From: Brevipalpus yothersi
Lineage: Eukaryota > Arthropoda > Arachnida > Trombidiformes > Tenuipalpidae
Length of the DNA: 64,000 nt
Assembly: GCA_003956705.1 (NCBI GenBank)
Contig: QZCP01000134.1
Location: 1 to 64,000 of the forward strand
Direction of reading: 5' to 3'
In this document: piece after piece, positions 1 through 12,200 of the stretch
Position numbering within the stretch: the first letter of the stretch is position 1
Layout of the letters: the number at the start of each line of letters is the position of its first letter
Notes under the pieces: model-generated
The model's input: the letters and a program-made list of their open reading frames with translations, nothing else
Told to the model about the DNA's origin: nothing
The model's database searches: none
Program-made: the position numbers and the translations under genes

Positions 1-63
1 AAAGCTCAAGCTCTCATCAAGGAGCTCGGAGGCAAACTCTCTGCTGCTGTTCCCCAACAATAA
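1..63 (+). CDS. 3' end of an unidentified gene (C-terminal 20 codons)
   Basis: The window opens inside a reading frame that ends KAQALIKELGGKLSAAVPQQ and then TAA at 61-63. An AATAAA signal follows at about 133-138, which fits a real 3' end. Only the last 20 residues are visible. They look helical, but I do not recognise a family. It may be related to the helical secreted protein that follows at 1.6-2.7 kb, but nothing here proves it. Confidence 0.55.
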   Translation, partial: KAQALIKELGGKLSAAVPQQ

Positions 64-1645
64 GCTCTTAACATCTTTCTTAGCATTGTTAATTGTTAAT
101 TGTAGTAGTCACCAAGTCTAACGGTGTGGATCAATAAATTGCATCCATTGCATTTTACTTGCCTCACACTTTTGAATATTACATCGACGACTCACAATAA
201 ACACTAGTTCTTCAACCAAATTCATATTTTAGTATATATTTATTATTATTTGGTGATTATATCGAATTTTAGCCACTTGCGGTTGATTTACATCATTGAT
301 TTGGACCCGCGAGTGTGGTTCTGGGAGAAGCTCACTTTAAATCGTTCACTTGGAATCGATATGATCGAAAAATAAAGCCCTAAAGTGATATCACGCTACA
401 AGAATGTTCAATGAGTCAAATAAACATGTACTGTCAAGATATAACCGATAGATTGAGAATAACCATGTTGAAGGTAGAGATTGAATTACTTCGCAATACT
501 AATGGATTCCCAATGCTATGCATCTCACTATCATAATATCGATTTTTTTTCACATACCCACCAAGTTTGAGATCACTCGAATCTGATACTTCAATGACAT
601 GATCTTCATTCCTTATCATCATCATCATGTTGTATTACATGAACTCATCATCGATTGGTGAAAGAGGCAACTTGTGATTCAAACTTGTCAATAAGACTAG
701 AGAAAAAAAGTGGGCAATTGATAGGCTTAACTTTGACATGACTTGGTAAGCAATACTTGAACTCTTGAAATTTTTTTCGAACAATCTGACAACATGAGAA
801 AGCCTTGGTTGTCACAGAAAAAAATTGGCTTATCTCAGCATTTACCATACTAACTTGAAGTGATGCAGCGATATTAGGTCAACATTTCATGGATGCGTGT
901 TTAGGGATGCATCTTAATCTATGTCAATCAATTTCTATTAAGATTAGTGCAACACATAAGCATATACATATATACATGTAGTGGATAAATGATGGAAACA
1001 AACAACTACACGAATACATAAATGCTACATAAGATAAATTCACTGAAGGAATTGTAATGAAGCTGGTTTAAATCAATTGAGAAAAAAAAGAGAAACTAGG
1101 TCTGTTCCAAATCACAATGTTTACCAGTTAGTTAAAATTTAGTTGAAATTTTTCTGATGTTATTTTTTGAAGTCATCATCACACTCAAAATTTTGCAAGA
1201 AAACGAACTGCTTTTTCCGGTAGAAACTTCCTCAACAAAATATAGTAAATTCGGGTCGAATGATATTTCGAAAAAAAAAATATTTCTCTCTCTCTCAACC
1301 ATTACATAGCAAAAAGAAACAAATAAATTTTTTTTCTCACTTTCTCTCTCTTATTTTTTCTTCAAGAGATTTCTGACCATTTGAAAATAATTTGTCGAGA
1401 CACATCAAATCATACGTCATCCATATAAGATTGGCACTGTATTAGCACTGGCTGCTCACATGAAATAGTATGGCTGCAAATCTTTCCCCTTGGTCTGGGA
1501 TCTGGACAGCTCTTAGCTACACAAGAGAGAGAAGTGATTACTTCCATAATCGCTGTGACAATAAGTTCTCTGCCTGCACATATATCGGTGCTTGATTCAA
1601 TAATCGATTTTTTGTCCTCAGAAATTTGTTTGTCATCCCAAAAAA
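64..1645. other. intergenic, no gene seen
   Basis: AT-rich DNA with short poly-A/T runs and a small (CT)n patch near 1285-1300. A polyadenylation signal for the upstream gene sits at about 133-138. The small minus-strand frames at 434-628 and 648-848 have no recognisable content. Confidence 0.5.
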
Positions 1646-2738
1646 ATGTTCGTTAAAATCATCCTCTTCTCACTGTTGGCCGTAGTGGTCACCAGTTTCA
1701 CTCCACCGAAAAGTGAGTACATATTTGCCCTAACGAAATGGAGACAAACTTTTGCTGTCTAAGTTGATGATGATGATGATGTTGTCGCTAACCGCAGATT
1801 ACTCAAAAGTGCAGTAATTTTCAGACAGCAATTCAATTCACTATCACTTTGTACCTATCTCTTGATCTCTAGATGATGGACTTCGAATTCTTCTTGCAGA
1901 TCAAGAACCAGAAGGAGAAGACGATGAATACTATCTGGATGATACTCTTGATGATGATCTCAAAGAGATTTCCGATGATTTGGCGATAATTTCAGCCAAA
2001 ATAGCCACAATGGAAGAGGTTCCTGAACATATTACCGAAACATTTTACCATGCTACCTCTCTTCACACCCTTGTCGGAGTTCAAATATTGAATCCAGAAG
2101 AAGACGACTCAGAGGAAGAGGAAAACCAATATATGGACACAGTGGCCACCCTGAAGGAAGAATTGATTCCACAAATCAAGGAATCAATCAGACGACTTCA
2201 ATCTGGATTACAAACTCGTGGAGCTATGGATGTTCTCACCTCAGTAGTGGCAGAGCAAACTAAAGTTCTCGGCGCTTTCTTGGGTAACGGTATGGATAAG
2301 CTCAAAGCAAGTGGTATGCCTGGTGTAGCTGGACTTGTTAGCCCTTTTGTTGGCATGCTAGCACAATCTAATTCACAGTTTGGTAATCTATTGAAATTTG
2401 CTCAACAAAAATTCCGTAATCTTGAGCAAGGAGTCCACACTCTGAACGAAGCTACCGGTGGAATGATTAAGCCCCTCAACGAATTGTCCACAGCTATCGG
2501 AGGTCTAGATTTTGCTATTGAAATGATCATGGATGAGAGTGTTAAGAGTCCACGAGATGTTGTGGATTATTTGATTCAAACATTCTTGACCGCTAGTCAA
2601 GAGATTCCACGTGTTCATGATACTCTCAAGGGAATGTGTGGAACAATCGAGTATGTGGAAGCGATTCCAGATGAAGAAGAAGAGCAACCAACTGAAAATC
2701 AAGCTGACGATCTCTCTGGACTTGATTTGACTTTCTGA
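1646..2738 (+). CDS. secreted acidic helical protein, unknown family (2 exons)
   Basis: Exon 1 is 1646-1712 and exon 2 is 1900-2738. They join in phase 1 across a GTGAGT...TTGCAG intron, giving 301 residues. The start is the ATG at 1646, which opens a classic signal peptide (MFVKIILFSLLAVVVTS). Next comes a strongly acidic stretch (about residues 24-45, rich in D/E), then a largely helical body with LKEELIPQIKESIRRL-type amphipathic segments, a glycine-rich middle (KASGMPGVAGLVSPFVG) and another acidic tail. No family domain or catalytic motif is recognised. AATAAA lies at 2786-2791, just after the stop. Secretion is inferred from the signal peptide. It could be a lineage-specific secreted or allergen-like protein, but I cannot assign it. 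Confidence 0.75.
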
Positions 2739-5700
2739 TCTCACCTCATCGGTTCAAGGTGTTCAAATTACTAATAGAGAAGCATAATAAATTGCTTTTT
2801 CCGAATATGTAATATAAAGATATTCACTTTTGGTGAGTTAAGAAATGCGTTTTTCAGATGAGAAATTTATTGTACGAGAGAAATTTGAGTAGAGGTTGTT
2901 TTCCGAAATTAGCTAAGAATTCATCGATTGTTTGCTCATCTGTAGAGTCTAACGGCTCAGTGTGATTATTGGGCAAGTGAAAAGTTGAGTACAAAAAAGC
3001 TCAAAGGTCTTAGAGGTTTGAGAATGAAAAAGCTGATTCCTAGCAATACGAAGAAAAATAAGTCTGCGTAAGCATCTTCCAAGATGAATAGCGTTGATGA
3101 GCGCAAGTCCAACCAGAATGATTGTTCAGCTTTCTCTTTGAAATTGAAGTTCAAACAAAATGATGAAAAATTTTGCGATATTTTTCTCTGTTAGATGAAT
3201 TGATGCTCAAAAAGTTTCATTTTCTATTAAGCTATGGATGCTTTCGAATCTTATCTCTTGGGCTTTATCAGGAAATATTTTGAAATGAGTTCATTGAACT
3301 CAAAAAGATTATAATTTTTGGCTCCGCTTAAAGGATATTTCTACAAGAGACAGCACTTGACCATGAAGTGAATAAATTCTCTGAACAATCGATAAACGAT
3401 GCTCACAGTTAATTTTTCGGTTTTTCTGTTTTAGCGATAATTTCTAGCCACTTTATCACGCCTGATTGTTGAAATTTCTATCAATTAAACTTTTCGACCT
3501 GTTTTTTTTTATCTATGATATCGTGGCCAGAAATTATCACAATACAAGTATAAGTCCCTAATTCGCTGATTTTTGTACTCTAAGAACTGCAGTAAATTGA
3601 TATTGGAATGTTCTCTAGACTACTCTTTAGTTCCGCTACTATCTCTGTGAATAGCGATTTTCTATCTTATGTAATAATTTCTCAAAGTTTCATCAGATGA
3701 ACAGGGCGTTTCAAAGTGTTTTAACGTCAGGCGCTGTCTCTCCATCAGTATTTAACATTGTAACTTATGTTTGTGATAGTTAGACAACAGAACATTAGTA
3801 ACTCTCACAGCATCAATAAGTCTTCCTTTTTTGAGAATTTATCATCATTTTTCACCCTTCAATCATTTCCGCTGAGTTGAAAATTTTCTCCAGAGGTAAT
3901 ATGATTACCCAATTGTTTAGCTAGTTGACTTTTGGATAATTATTCACTCATTCATCCTAGGAGATGTGTGTTTGATATGGTCATCTCTCGAAAGTCTCAA
4001 GAACCATAGAGTATCAATATCGGAAGTTTTTTGACTGCTACAAAATTTATTGTTAAACTGCAAATAAGTTAGCATAGATTATCGGACAAAATAGAGAGAA
4101 TCAAAATGAGAGTGAAACAAAAAAGCCAGCCGACGAATAATCGTCAGGATTAAATCGTGAGTTTCTGATGAAAACTTTCCAGAATTCGAATTCCTGATCA
4201 GGAAGACAAAAGCCAGTCACGCCACCAACAGCAATGATTTTTAAAGCAAAAGCATGTTCAAAAAGTGCTCACATCTTCATTCACTATGTGTGTGTACAAC
4301 TTTTCTGATGTTAATTAATTTGATTGATTTGAGATTATGTTGACAGAATCTCGAGTCGTTGTGTGAAATTTACTTACCAGTACATCTGTAAGAAGTCTGT
4401 TGAGATTTCTGGCCATAATTTTTCCAAAATATGGTGAGTGCATTCCGCTTGCAGTGTATGTTCTCATTTCAAATGTCTTCAGAGTGTCATCAAGATTGGA
4501 ATGTAATGTTTTTACTCATCTATTTGTTTGGTAATCTTTTTGGCTTTTATTGTTTCTGTAGATCTGTTTGCATGAAAAAATGATTAATTTTTCCCAGATT
4601 GTATGACCAGAAAAAAGTGTTCAAGTATGAAGTAGGATTCATGAATGATGATCTTAATTGATAAATACAACTCATGGTGAGGAACGAAGGAATGAGTGGA
4701 CAGCTCATCGAACTGTGCGATGGTGGTGATGAAAGAACCTGAGAAATAATCCTCTCTCCCTGTGCTTGAAATTTTCACTCCATTCGACTGAATTTCAATT
4801 GTTTTTTGATCAAATCCTTGATAGCTCACAATCTCAAAATCCATTCAAGAATGAACATTCCTGATAAATCGATAAAGTTTTTTAACATTCAATTCTCTCC
4901 ACTCACCAGCTTTTGGTCTGTTTGAAATTGAAAAAATGCTCAAAAAAGAATATTTCAAGTGTTTATGATGAAAATTGATCAATTTTCTGGGGAAAAGATG
5001 CTAAAAATTCTCAAGTCATCTCTCAACTAACATCTCGAAAAACATTCGAATTGGAGTGAGAATGATCATCAATCCTCCTATTTCTTCTAAAAGATAAATA
5101 ATTACCCATGTATCCATCCAGTATTCTCTCAATATGATGATGAAACACACAATCTCACAATTTTGCTGATTTTGTAATCCGTTCTGATTGCGTAACATAT
5201 TCGAAATTCGAGTTCGATAGAACTTTTTTCCATAGACAATCCTAGATGGCAGCCTGTGAATTCTGTACTTTTTGCGAAAGTCTCTTTCTTGAGTTCAGTT
5301 TCGGTTCTAACAAGAAGGTTCACCAAAACTCAAAAATTTCCCCAAAAAAACTTGACCTCATTTTTCTTGACAAAATCGATTGAATTTTAGTGTTGATTGA
5401 AAGAAACGATGAATTTTTCCATCTTATAAATATGATTGTGAACTCAGCTCAGATTGTCAGCGGTAAGTTTATTTTTGTTCGACCATGTTTTTTCGATTCC
5501 ATCTTGTCATGATGTTCAGAATGTTTGAGGAAAAATATTGGACGAATACAGGCAGATGATAAGTTTTGAGAGGAGAATTTTTCAAACTTATCTCTGAGAA
5601 TTCACGAATTCATCCCCAAGAAAAATTCCAGCAGAGTAATGGAGATTGAGAACATTACTTCGTAGTTTCCAGTTAGTTTTCATCGAGCAAAAGTTCTGTT

Positions 5701-6486
5701 CATCTGATAATCACTACTAGAAACTCTGTAGATAATGTTCATCCTTCGAAAACAGAAGAATGCCTCTTGTCAATTCGTTGACTCTAGTGAATTGGTACAC
5801 TCGTACTTCTGACCTCTCTGTGACCTCTGTTCTGTTACTAAATCCTCAAATTTGGCTACTTATCAGTAGAATTGATATTCGAACACAGATCTTTCACTTT
5901 CAATAAATTCATCTGTATTCAGTCCTTCTCTGTAAGCATCAGAGTGCTCACATTAGTCAGTAGCTTCGCAGAGGAAATCATTGCATAACATCACTCAGCT
6001 GTGATAATAATCCTCAAGACAACAACAACTCCTTGAATTGAGCTGTTTATGTTTAAGTCCTCTCCACCCATAGACATCCATCTTTGTCCTTTTTATTGTT
6101 ATTTAAGTTTCGATTATGCCCTGAGAGTTAGTTTAAATCATCACCAAAAGTCAATCCCATCAAGCCAACACGTGAATTTTACGTTAATGTTGAAGTGATG
6201 ATCTAGCCACTATTCATTCATTCATTCATCTTGAATTTTTTTCCTGATTCTATTAAAACCACACACATATATCCACCCACACACCTACAATACACATTCA
6301 CACACACACACACTATTATTTTCTCTGACAAACTTTACTCTCTCTCTCTCTCCTACAATTGTATTAAGAGTGCAAGGCATTGAATTCCATTTAACCTTGC
6401 AATTATTCATTCCCCCTTCCTTCATCCACAATATACACACACACATTCAGATTCCCTGACGTTTGGAAAATTGTTTACCCAGCAGT
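2739..6486. other. long intergenic stretch, no gene seen
   Basis: About 3.7 kb of AT-rich DNA with a polyadenylation signal at 2786-2791. Near 6240-6450, just upstream of the aminotransferase, there are (CA)n and (CT)n tracts. Short minus-strand frames (for example 4584-4844) have no recognisable domains or codon-like structure. Confidence 0.5.
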
Positions 6487-8255
6487 ATGATAGCCTTTTC
6501 TTATTGTAAGCCATCATCATCATGCTTAACGTCTATCGTTCATACTCACCGCCAGATTCAATTAACTGGAAAGTTTTTTCATCATACTACTTGTTCATCC
6601 TTGAAATTGTGTTCGCCTTCTACTCAGTGCAAACGTCTTGGTGTCAATAGTAGACCATTTTACGAATTAAATCATCACCACCACCACTTTCGAACATTTC
6701 GTGCAGCCAATATGTCCACATCATCACCAACTTCATCGCCACTGTTAACACTAGATAATATCAATCAAAATGTTAAATCTATGGAGTATGCAGTTCGTGG
6801 TCCACTTGTCATACGAGCCGGTGAATTGGAAAAAGAATTGGCTGCCGGTGCTTCTAAGCCATTTAAGGAGATTATTCGTGCCAACATTGGTGATTGTCAT
6901 GCAATGGGACAAAAACCGTTGACATTCTTTCGACAGGTGATCGCTTGTGCTGTGGACACAAGCTTACTGGAAGATGATCGATATCCTCGAGATGTTCGTG
7001 AACGAGTCAAGCTAATACTTTCATATTGTGGTGGAAAATCTGTTGGTGCATATTCTGATTCGGCTGGTGTTGAGATCATTCGTCGTCATTGTGCAGAGTT
7101 TATTGCCGATCGAGACGGTATTCCCAGTGATTGGACTGACATTGTGTTGACCACTGGCGCTTCAGAGTCTGTTCGAGGTGTTTTAACGCTAATTAATGGT
7201 AGATCAACCGATTCACAGCCAACTGGTGTGATGATTCCGATTCCACAATATCCACTTTATACAGCTACATTGGCTGAATATTCGATGCATCCCATCAAGT
7301 ATTATCTTGGTGTGTTCTCTCACAAAGTTTTAATTTCAAGTCATATTCTTCAAATATGCAATTTCGTAACTAATTTTTTTCGAATACTTCTTGATTTTCA
7401 GACGAAGAGCACGAATGGAAGCTCAGTATCAAGGAGTTGCAGAGAGCTTTGGACGGTGAAAGAGATAAGTGTAAGCCTAAAGCTATAGTTGTAATCAATC
7501 CTGGCAATCCTACTGGCTCCGTGTTAACACGGGAGAACATTGAAGAAATAGTAGACTTCGCCAATCGAGAGAAATTGATGATCATAGCAGACGAAGTCTA
7601 TCAACATAATGTCTACAAGGAAGGTGCATCATTTCACTCATTTAAGAAAGTTATGTCTGAAAAAGGTATCCAATTACCATTGGCTTCCATGATGAGTGCA
7701 TCAAAAGGATACATGGGCGAATGTGGCTTACGAGGTGGTTATTGTGAATTCATCAATCTTTCACCGCCAGTGAAAGCAATGTTCCTAAAGATGTTATCAG
7801 CACGTTTATGTTGTTCTATTCTCGGACAAATTGCTATGGACTGTGTTGTCGCTCCTCCTAAGCCAGGAGATGAATCTTACGACAGATATATCACAGAGAA
7901 AGAAGCTGTACTCAAATCTTTGAAAGAACGAGCTCAATTGGCTGCCGAAACATTCAACTCTATTCCAGGTATGAAAAGTAATCCCGTCGCTGGAGCTATG
8001 TATGCATTTCCCCAGATAATATTGCCAGAGAAAGCAATTGAGGAGGCCAAAAAGAAGAATGTAGCTCCAGATTTCTTTTATGCAATGACGCTACTAGAAA
8101 CAACCGGAATCTGCATCGTTCCCGGATCTGGATTTGGTCAAATACCGGGAACTTATCATTTTCGAACAACCATTCTTCCTCAACCGGAAAATCTTAAGAA
8201 AATGATGGAACGCTTGAAAAGTTTCCATCTAGATTTCATCCAAAAGTATAAGTAA
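6487..8255 (+). CDS. GPT: alanine aminotransferase (PLP enzyme, 2 exons)
   Basis: Exons are 6487-7309 and 7402-8255, phase 1, GT-AG. From the ATG at 6487 the product is 558 residues. A second in-frame ATG at 6712 would give 483 residues, close to cytosolic ALT (about 496). The enzyme moves the amino group between alanine and 2-oxoglutarate, giving pyruvate and glutamate. Recognised segments are RANIGDCHAMGQKPLTFFRQV, the PLP-phosphate/aromatic region around GASESVR, PGNPTG, DEVYQHNVY and the Schiff-base lysine in SASKGYMGECGLRGGY (K376 from the first ATG). The first 75 residues are rich in S/T/K/R/H and almost free of acids, like a mitochondrial transit peptide. The two ATGs therefore suggest mitochondrial and cytosolic forms. 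The gene is convergent with TBC1D13. Confidence 0.95.
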
Positions 8256-8949
8256 TTTGGACTTGATTCAACCAATGGGAAATCATTTCGTTATCAGTGT
8301 GCTGCGAGTCTATTTGTTGTTACATAATTTTCTTCCGCCTTATCGTAGATGATTGAATATCTATCATTGTTTTTCGAGAGATATGTTGTGAAGAATCTTT
8401 TCAAAGAAATTGATCCTGTGAAAGAAGGTAAACAACACTTGGGTTGATAAATTGGATTGAATCGAATCGAAACCAGCTTTAGATGTCTTGAATAACAAAG
8501 CTTTATTTTGTCAGAACAACCATTTACTCTTGCCATTTCCTGAAGGATGTTTGATTTCACGTTTCTTTCTCTTTCGATTGACTAGCTCAATGCTTCATTG
8601 AAGCGATGAGGTCGGAAGCTCCATAAATTTCATTAACAGCAGGTATAGTTCGGAAACACTTGGAAAGTCTCATTCAAGCTCCCATTAGTTCACGAAATCA
8701 GAAACTGTTTCGAATACAAGAAATTCTATCGCTCTGAATCCTGGAACAAGTGGAATTGTAATACGTTCGAATCAACTCATCTTTATCCACAATCACGAGT
8801 AGAAAAAAAGAAACAGCATGAAAGACTGTTTCATAAGATTTTTTGGCATGATAAGGTAATAAAAAATGACTCTTAATTTCAAAAACGCTCAAAAATTGGA
8901 AGTAGACAGATCATGAGAAAATATGTAGAAAAATTTCAGATGTAACAAA
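8256..8949. other. intergenic between convergent genes
   Basis: About 700 bp separate the 3' ends of the aminotransferase and TBC1D13 genes. No gene is seen. The minus-strand frames at 8294-8560 and 8698-8892 lack recognisable content. Confidence 0.5.
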
Positions 8950-10712
8950 TTATTTTGACTCGTTCTTCTCACGAATCATTTTGGCTCTTAATATTACGTT
9001 TTCCAAATCAATCCGATCAGGAAAATTTTGAAGCAACTTTATATTGGCAGAGTAATCACCTCGCAGAAGATCTTCTTTTAATAATCTAAACATATAATGA
9101 GAAGAGAATCAATTTAAGAACCTAATTTTAAGAAAATATTCATGATCCTACTTACATTATCATGGCACAACTTATTTCCAAAAGGAAACGGAAACGTTGA
9201 TCATCAGCAAGAAGAAAATCCCATATTCTCATTGTTTCTGTCAAAAAATAACATTTGTTAACCTGACTATTTTATAATTCATTTGAGTATCCTCACCAGG
9301 AAGCGGAAATTCTTGGGACAATAACAATGTCAGCCATCTGAAGGCATGGAAGTGTGGTTTGATTCCTAGAGTTACATAAATATGGTCATACAACTCGCGG
9401 TCAATCCTTGAGAGGAGATTGGTTAGACGGTTCATCATACTGACAACACCTAATAAGGATAAAATAAAGAGGAAGAAATATGACTATAGTTTGAAGTGAC
9501 TAATTTATATCAAATTAGCTTGAAGGAGTCCTCTTTACCTGAAGATAAGTCTGCGTCCAGTTGGCTATTATACATATCTCTTATTTCACTCATGAGAGAA
9601 GTGAAGCACCAAAAGGTATCAGCTTCACAATAAGCTGTATTATAAGAGAGTAGATTCAGTAATTTGAAAAATTCAAACGCGCATTGAATACATACTCGAC
9701 CACTCCATGGCACTGTCTTTGGCAAAAACGTAGAAAATTGGTCCAATAATCTCATTCATTCCTTGAATATATCCTTGACATGGATTAAGTTTGGCAAATA
9801 TGAAAAGGATTCTGGCGACAATTTGCCTTGCGAAAAGAGAGAGGAAGAGAGGAACATTCTTAATCATGTGTTCAAATATTTTAGCTGTATAAAAACTTAC
9901 CAGTTGTATTCTTCATCAACTGAAAGTGGTTCGCTAGATTCATCAAAATGATCGTATTCATTGAAGCTTCTGCTTCGTCCCTGTTTTGCTTTGATTGCAC
10001 CAAAAGTATTTTTAACAATCTCGATAGATGTTGCATTACTTGCAATAGTTCGTCCAATCACATCACAATTATTGCCATTGGAATTGAATTTTTTGAGAAC
10101 TTTTTGCTGAAAAAATGACATATCAGGATATAAACGGCGAACATCTTTAACAATTTGTGACAGAACTTCTTTGTCTCTGAAGTAGGAATTCCATTGACTT
10201 GTAGCAGCCGAGCTCAGAGGCTGATAGGAACAAGGAAAATTAGAGGTTAAATTCGATCTATTTTTTGCTCTTATCTTGTTTATAATATAATACATACATG
10301 ATCTCCATTCTGATAATCTGTTTCATTTATGATAAAATCCATCACAAAACTCTCGTAAGCTTTCCTTTGGCTTGTTAACTTTACATTCCATTCGTTTTTA
10401 TTGCCCGGCAAATAGCCCAAGAGAATCTGAAAAGTGGAAATTGAATCAGAAAAGTGCTTTTTCCGCTATATAACTGATCATCAGGACACAAAAAATTGAG
10501 AAAAGTGTAGAGGATCAGGAGAAACGATTTCACGTTATAATAAAAACCGGTAGTATTATTAATAAATGATAACTTACCTTCCAAGTAAGAGACCGATAAT
10601 GAGTATTTTCATCAGGACATCCTGTCTCGAATGTGAACTCTCGAAGCAATTTGACATCGATTTCGGAAGATTGTTCCAAGAGTTCCTTGAATCGGCTGAT
10701 TTTCCAAGACAT
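8950..10712 (-). CDS. TBC1D13: TBC1 domain family member 13 (Rab GTPase-activating protein, 8 exons)
   Basis: Exons, 5' to 3' on the minus strand: 10712-10578, 10426-10298, 10220-9901, 9826-9696, 9634-9539, 9449-9297, 9237-9156, 9085-8950. All have GT-AG introns and consistent phases, giving 393 residues against about 400 for human TBC1D13. TBC proteins stimulate GTP hydrolysis by Rabs with a dual-finger mechanism. Both fingers are present: the arginine finger IxxDxxR (I111, D114, R117, in IVKDVRRLYPD) and the glutamine finger YxQ (Y214, Q216, in GYIQGMNEIIGP). Other matches are EADTFWCFTSLMSEIRD, HFHAFRWLTLLLSQEF and IWDFLLADDQRF. Family knowledge (mammalian TBC1D13) suggests Rab35. The start is the ATG at 10712, because MSWKISRFKELL aligns with the vertebrate N terminus. 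All key residues are intact. Confidence 0.95.
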
Positions 10713-12200
10713 TTTCAAGACTGATTGTCTGAACAGCAAATACAATTGAACAAATGATCAATCACTTCTCACCCACATGACCTAGAAAGCATATGAAGAA
10801 AGAGAGCAAAAGAGATAATTATTATTACACATGAACAATCAAGACTATCAGGAAAAAAAGAGGATAACTTTTCTAGGAAACTCTCTCTCACACACACACG
10901 TATATATAAATCGTTCCAAACATTACACTTACCGAAACTTTCAATATAATTTGTGAAAATTATCAGATGCAAAGCTTTACCAACAGATAACATCACACAA
11001 TGTGCATAGTATTTTGATTGTCCACTTGATTCACAACTTGTTCATGGTGCGATGGATGGAGACCAGAACAGATTCAATCATCATGAAACCCTATTATATT
11101 ATCTCCCTTAATCAATCAACAGCCCAAAAGTGTGTCCAAAAGTGGTCCAGAACGAAAAAAGATGAGACCAAAAACCAAACATACACACATGAACGCCCCA
11201 ATCACAAGCAAAACTTACAAAAATTCAAAACATTTCCATTTCATGTTGAAACTACTAGATGGTATCACTGGAATACTGTATCACGTGATGAAAGTTTCAT
11301 CATGAAACTGTATTCTGAACCGTTCTGAATACCGCTGTATGAAGTTCGAGATTCAGAACTTTAATTTTGGAATATTTAAGTGTGCTATTTATGCTTGAGT
11401 AATGAAACTGGTAGTTTTAGGGGAGAGATTTTTGCAAAAAGTATTTAAATGTATCACTTTTGATCAAACTCAATCTTTGGCAGAGGGTTATATTGAATCA
11501 TTTCGACTGTTCTTCTCCACAGAGTATTCATTTTTTGAGGGAAATCTTTTCTAGAACAGAATTTTATCCCATTTTGGGTGGTTTTGATAATTTATTTAGT
11601 GTTGAGGTGTTCTCAGATCATTTATCATTCATTTATGATACTGAAATGTAATTTTGTTGCTGAAAAGAATTAAAGACTGGTAAAAATATGGATTAAAAGT
11701 TGCCTGGTAGGTTGCTTTGAACAGTCAGAGTTGAGGTTTGAGTAGAACATAATTTTTGCTCTCAAAAATTTGAAACTGAAGAGTAATTTTGAAAACAGAA
11801 ATTTATTGATAATTCAGAAATAGCAGAAAGAAAAGAGAATACTTTCGGAATGATCAAGTATAAAGTAGATATTTTTCTGAGAATTTTTGACAGCTTCAAA
11901 CCAATTAATAAGATGAGAAAGGTGTATAAGTCACTGTACTCCTAGTCAGAGATGGAGAGGAAATTAACTCCCCTCATTTGAGGTAATTAGAGAGAGTTAA
12001 ATCAATCGATGACTCCTGATAAAGTCTCAAATAGCTCGACTGTATGCGGCCATAGAGGATAGAGATCATTCTGAACCTACTTCCCTCTCTTGCCGAGAGA
12101 TGAACAAACTCTTGATCAAATAAAATTGAACTATATACCATTAAACTCTAGAGTTTGGATCGCAAAATTCACTTCCGCAAGAGTGACAAGATGTTTCCCT
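10713..12200. other. intergenic, no gene seen
   Basis: Upstream region of TBC1D13 and of the Pro/Gly-rich gene. It contains a short (CA)n patch near 10890 and a near-palindrome around 11290-11310 (AAGTTTCATCATGAAACT). Open frames at 11002-11328 and 11460-11651 have no recognisable features. Confidence 0.45.

Noticed and set aside
4584..4844. 86-codon minus-strand frame
   Set aside because: No recognisable domain, splice partner or promoter; length is expected by chance in 3.7 kb of intergenic DNA.
11002..11328. 108-codon plus-strand frame
   Set aside because: Composition is unlike a folded protein, and it overlaps the upstream region of TBC1D13; no supporting splice or family evidence.
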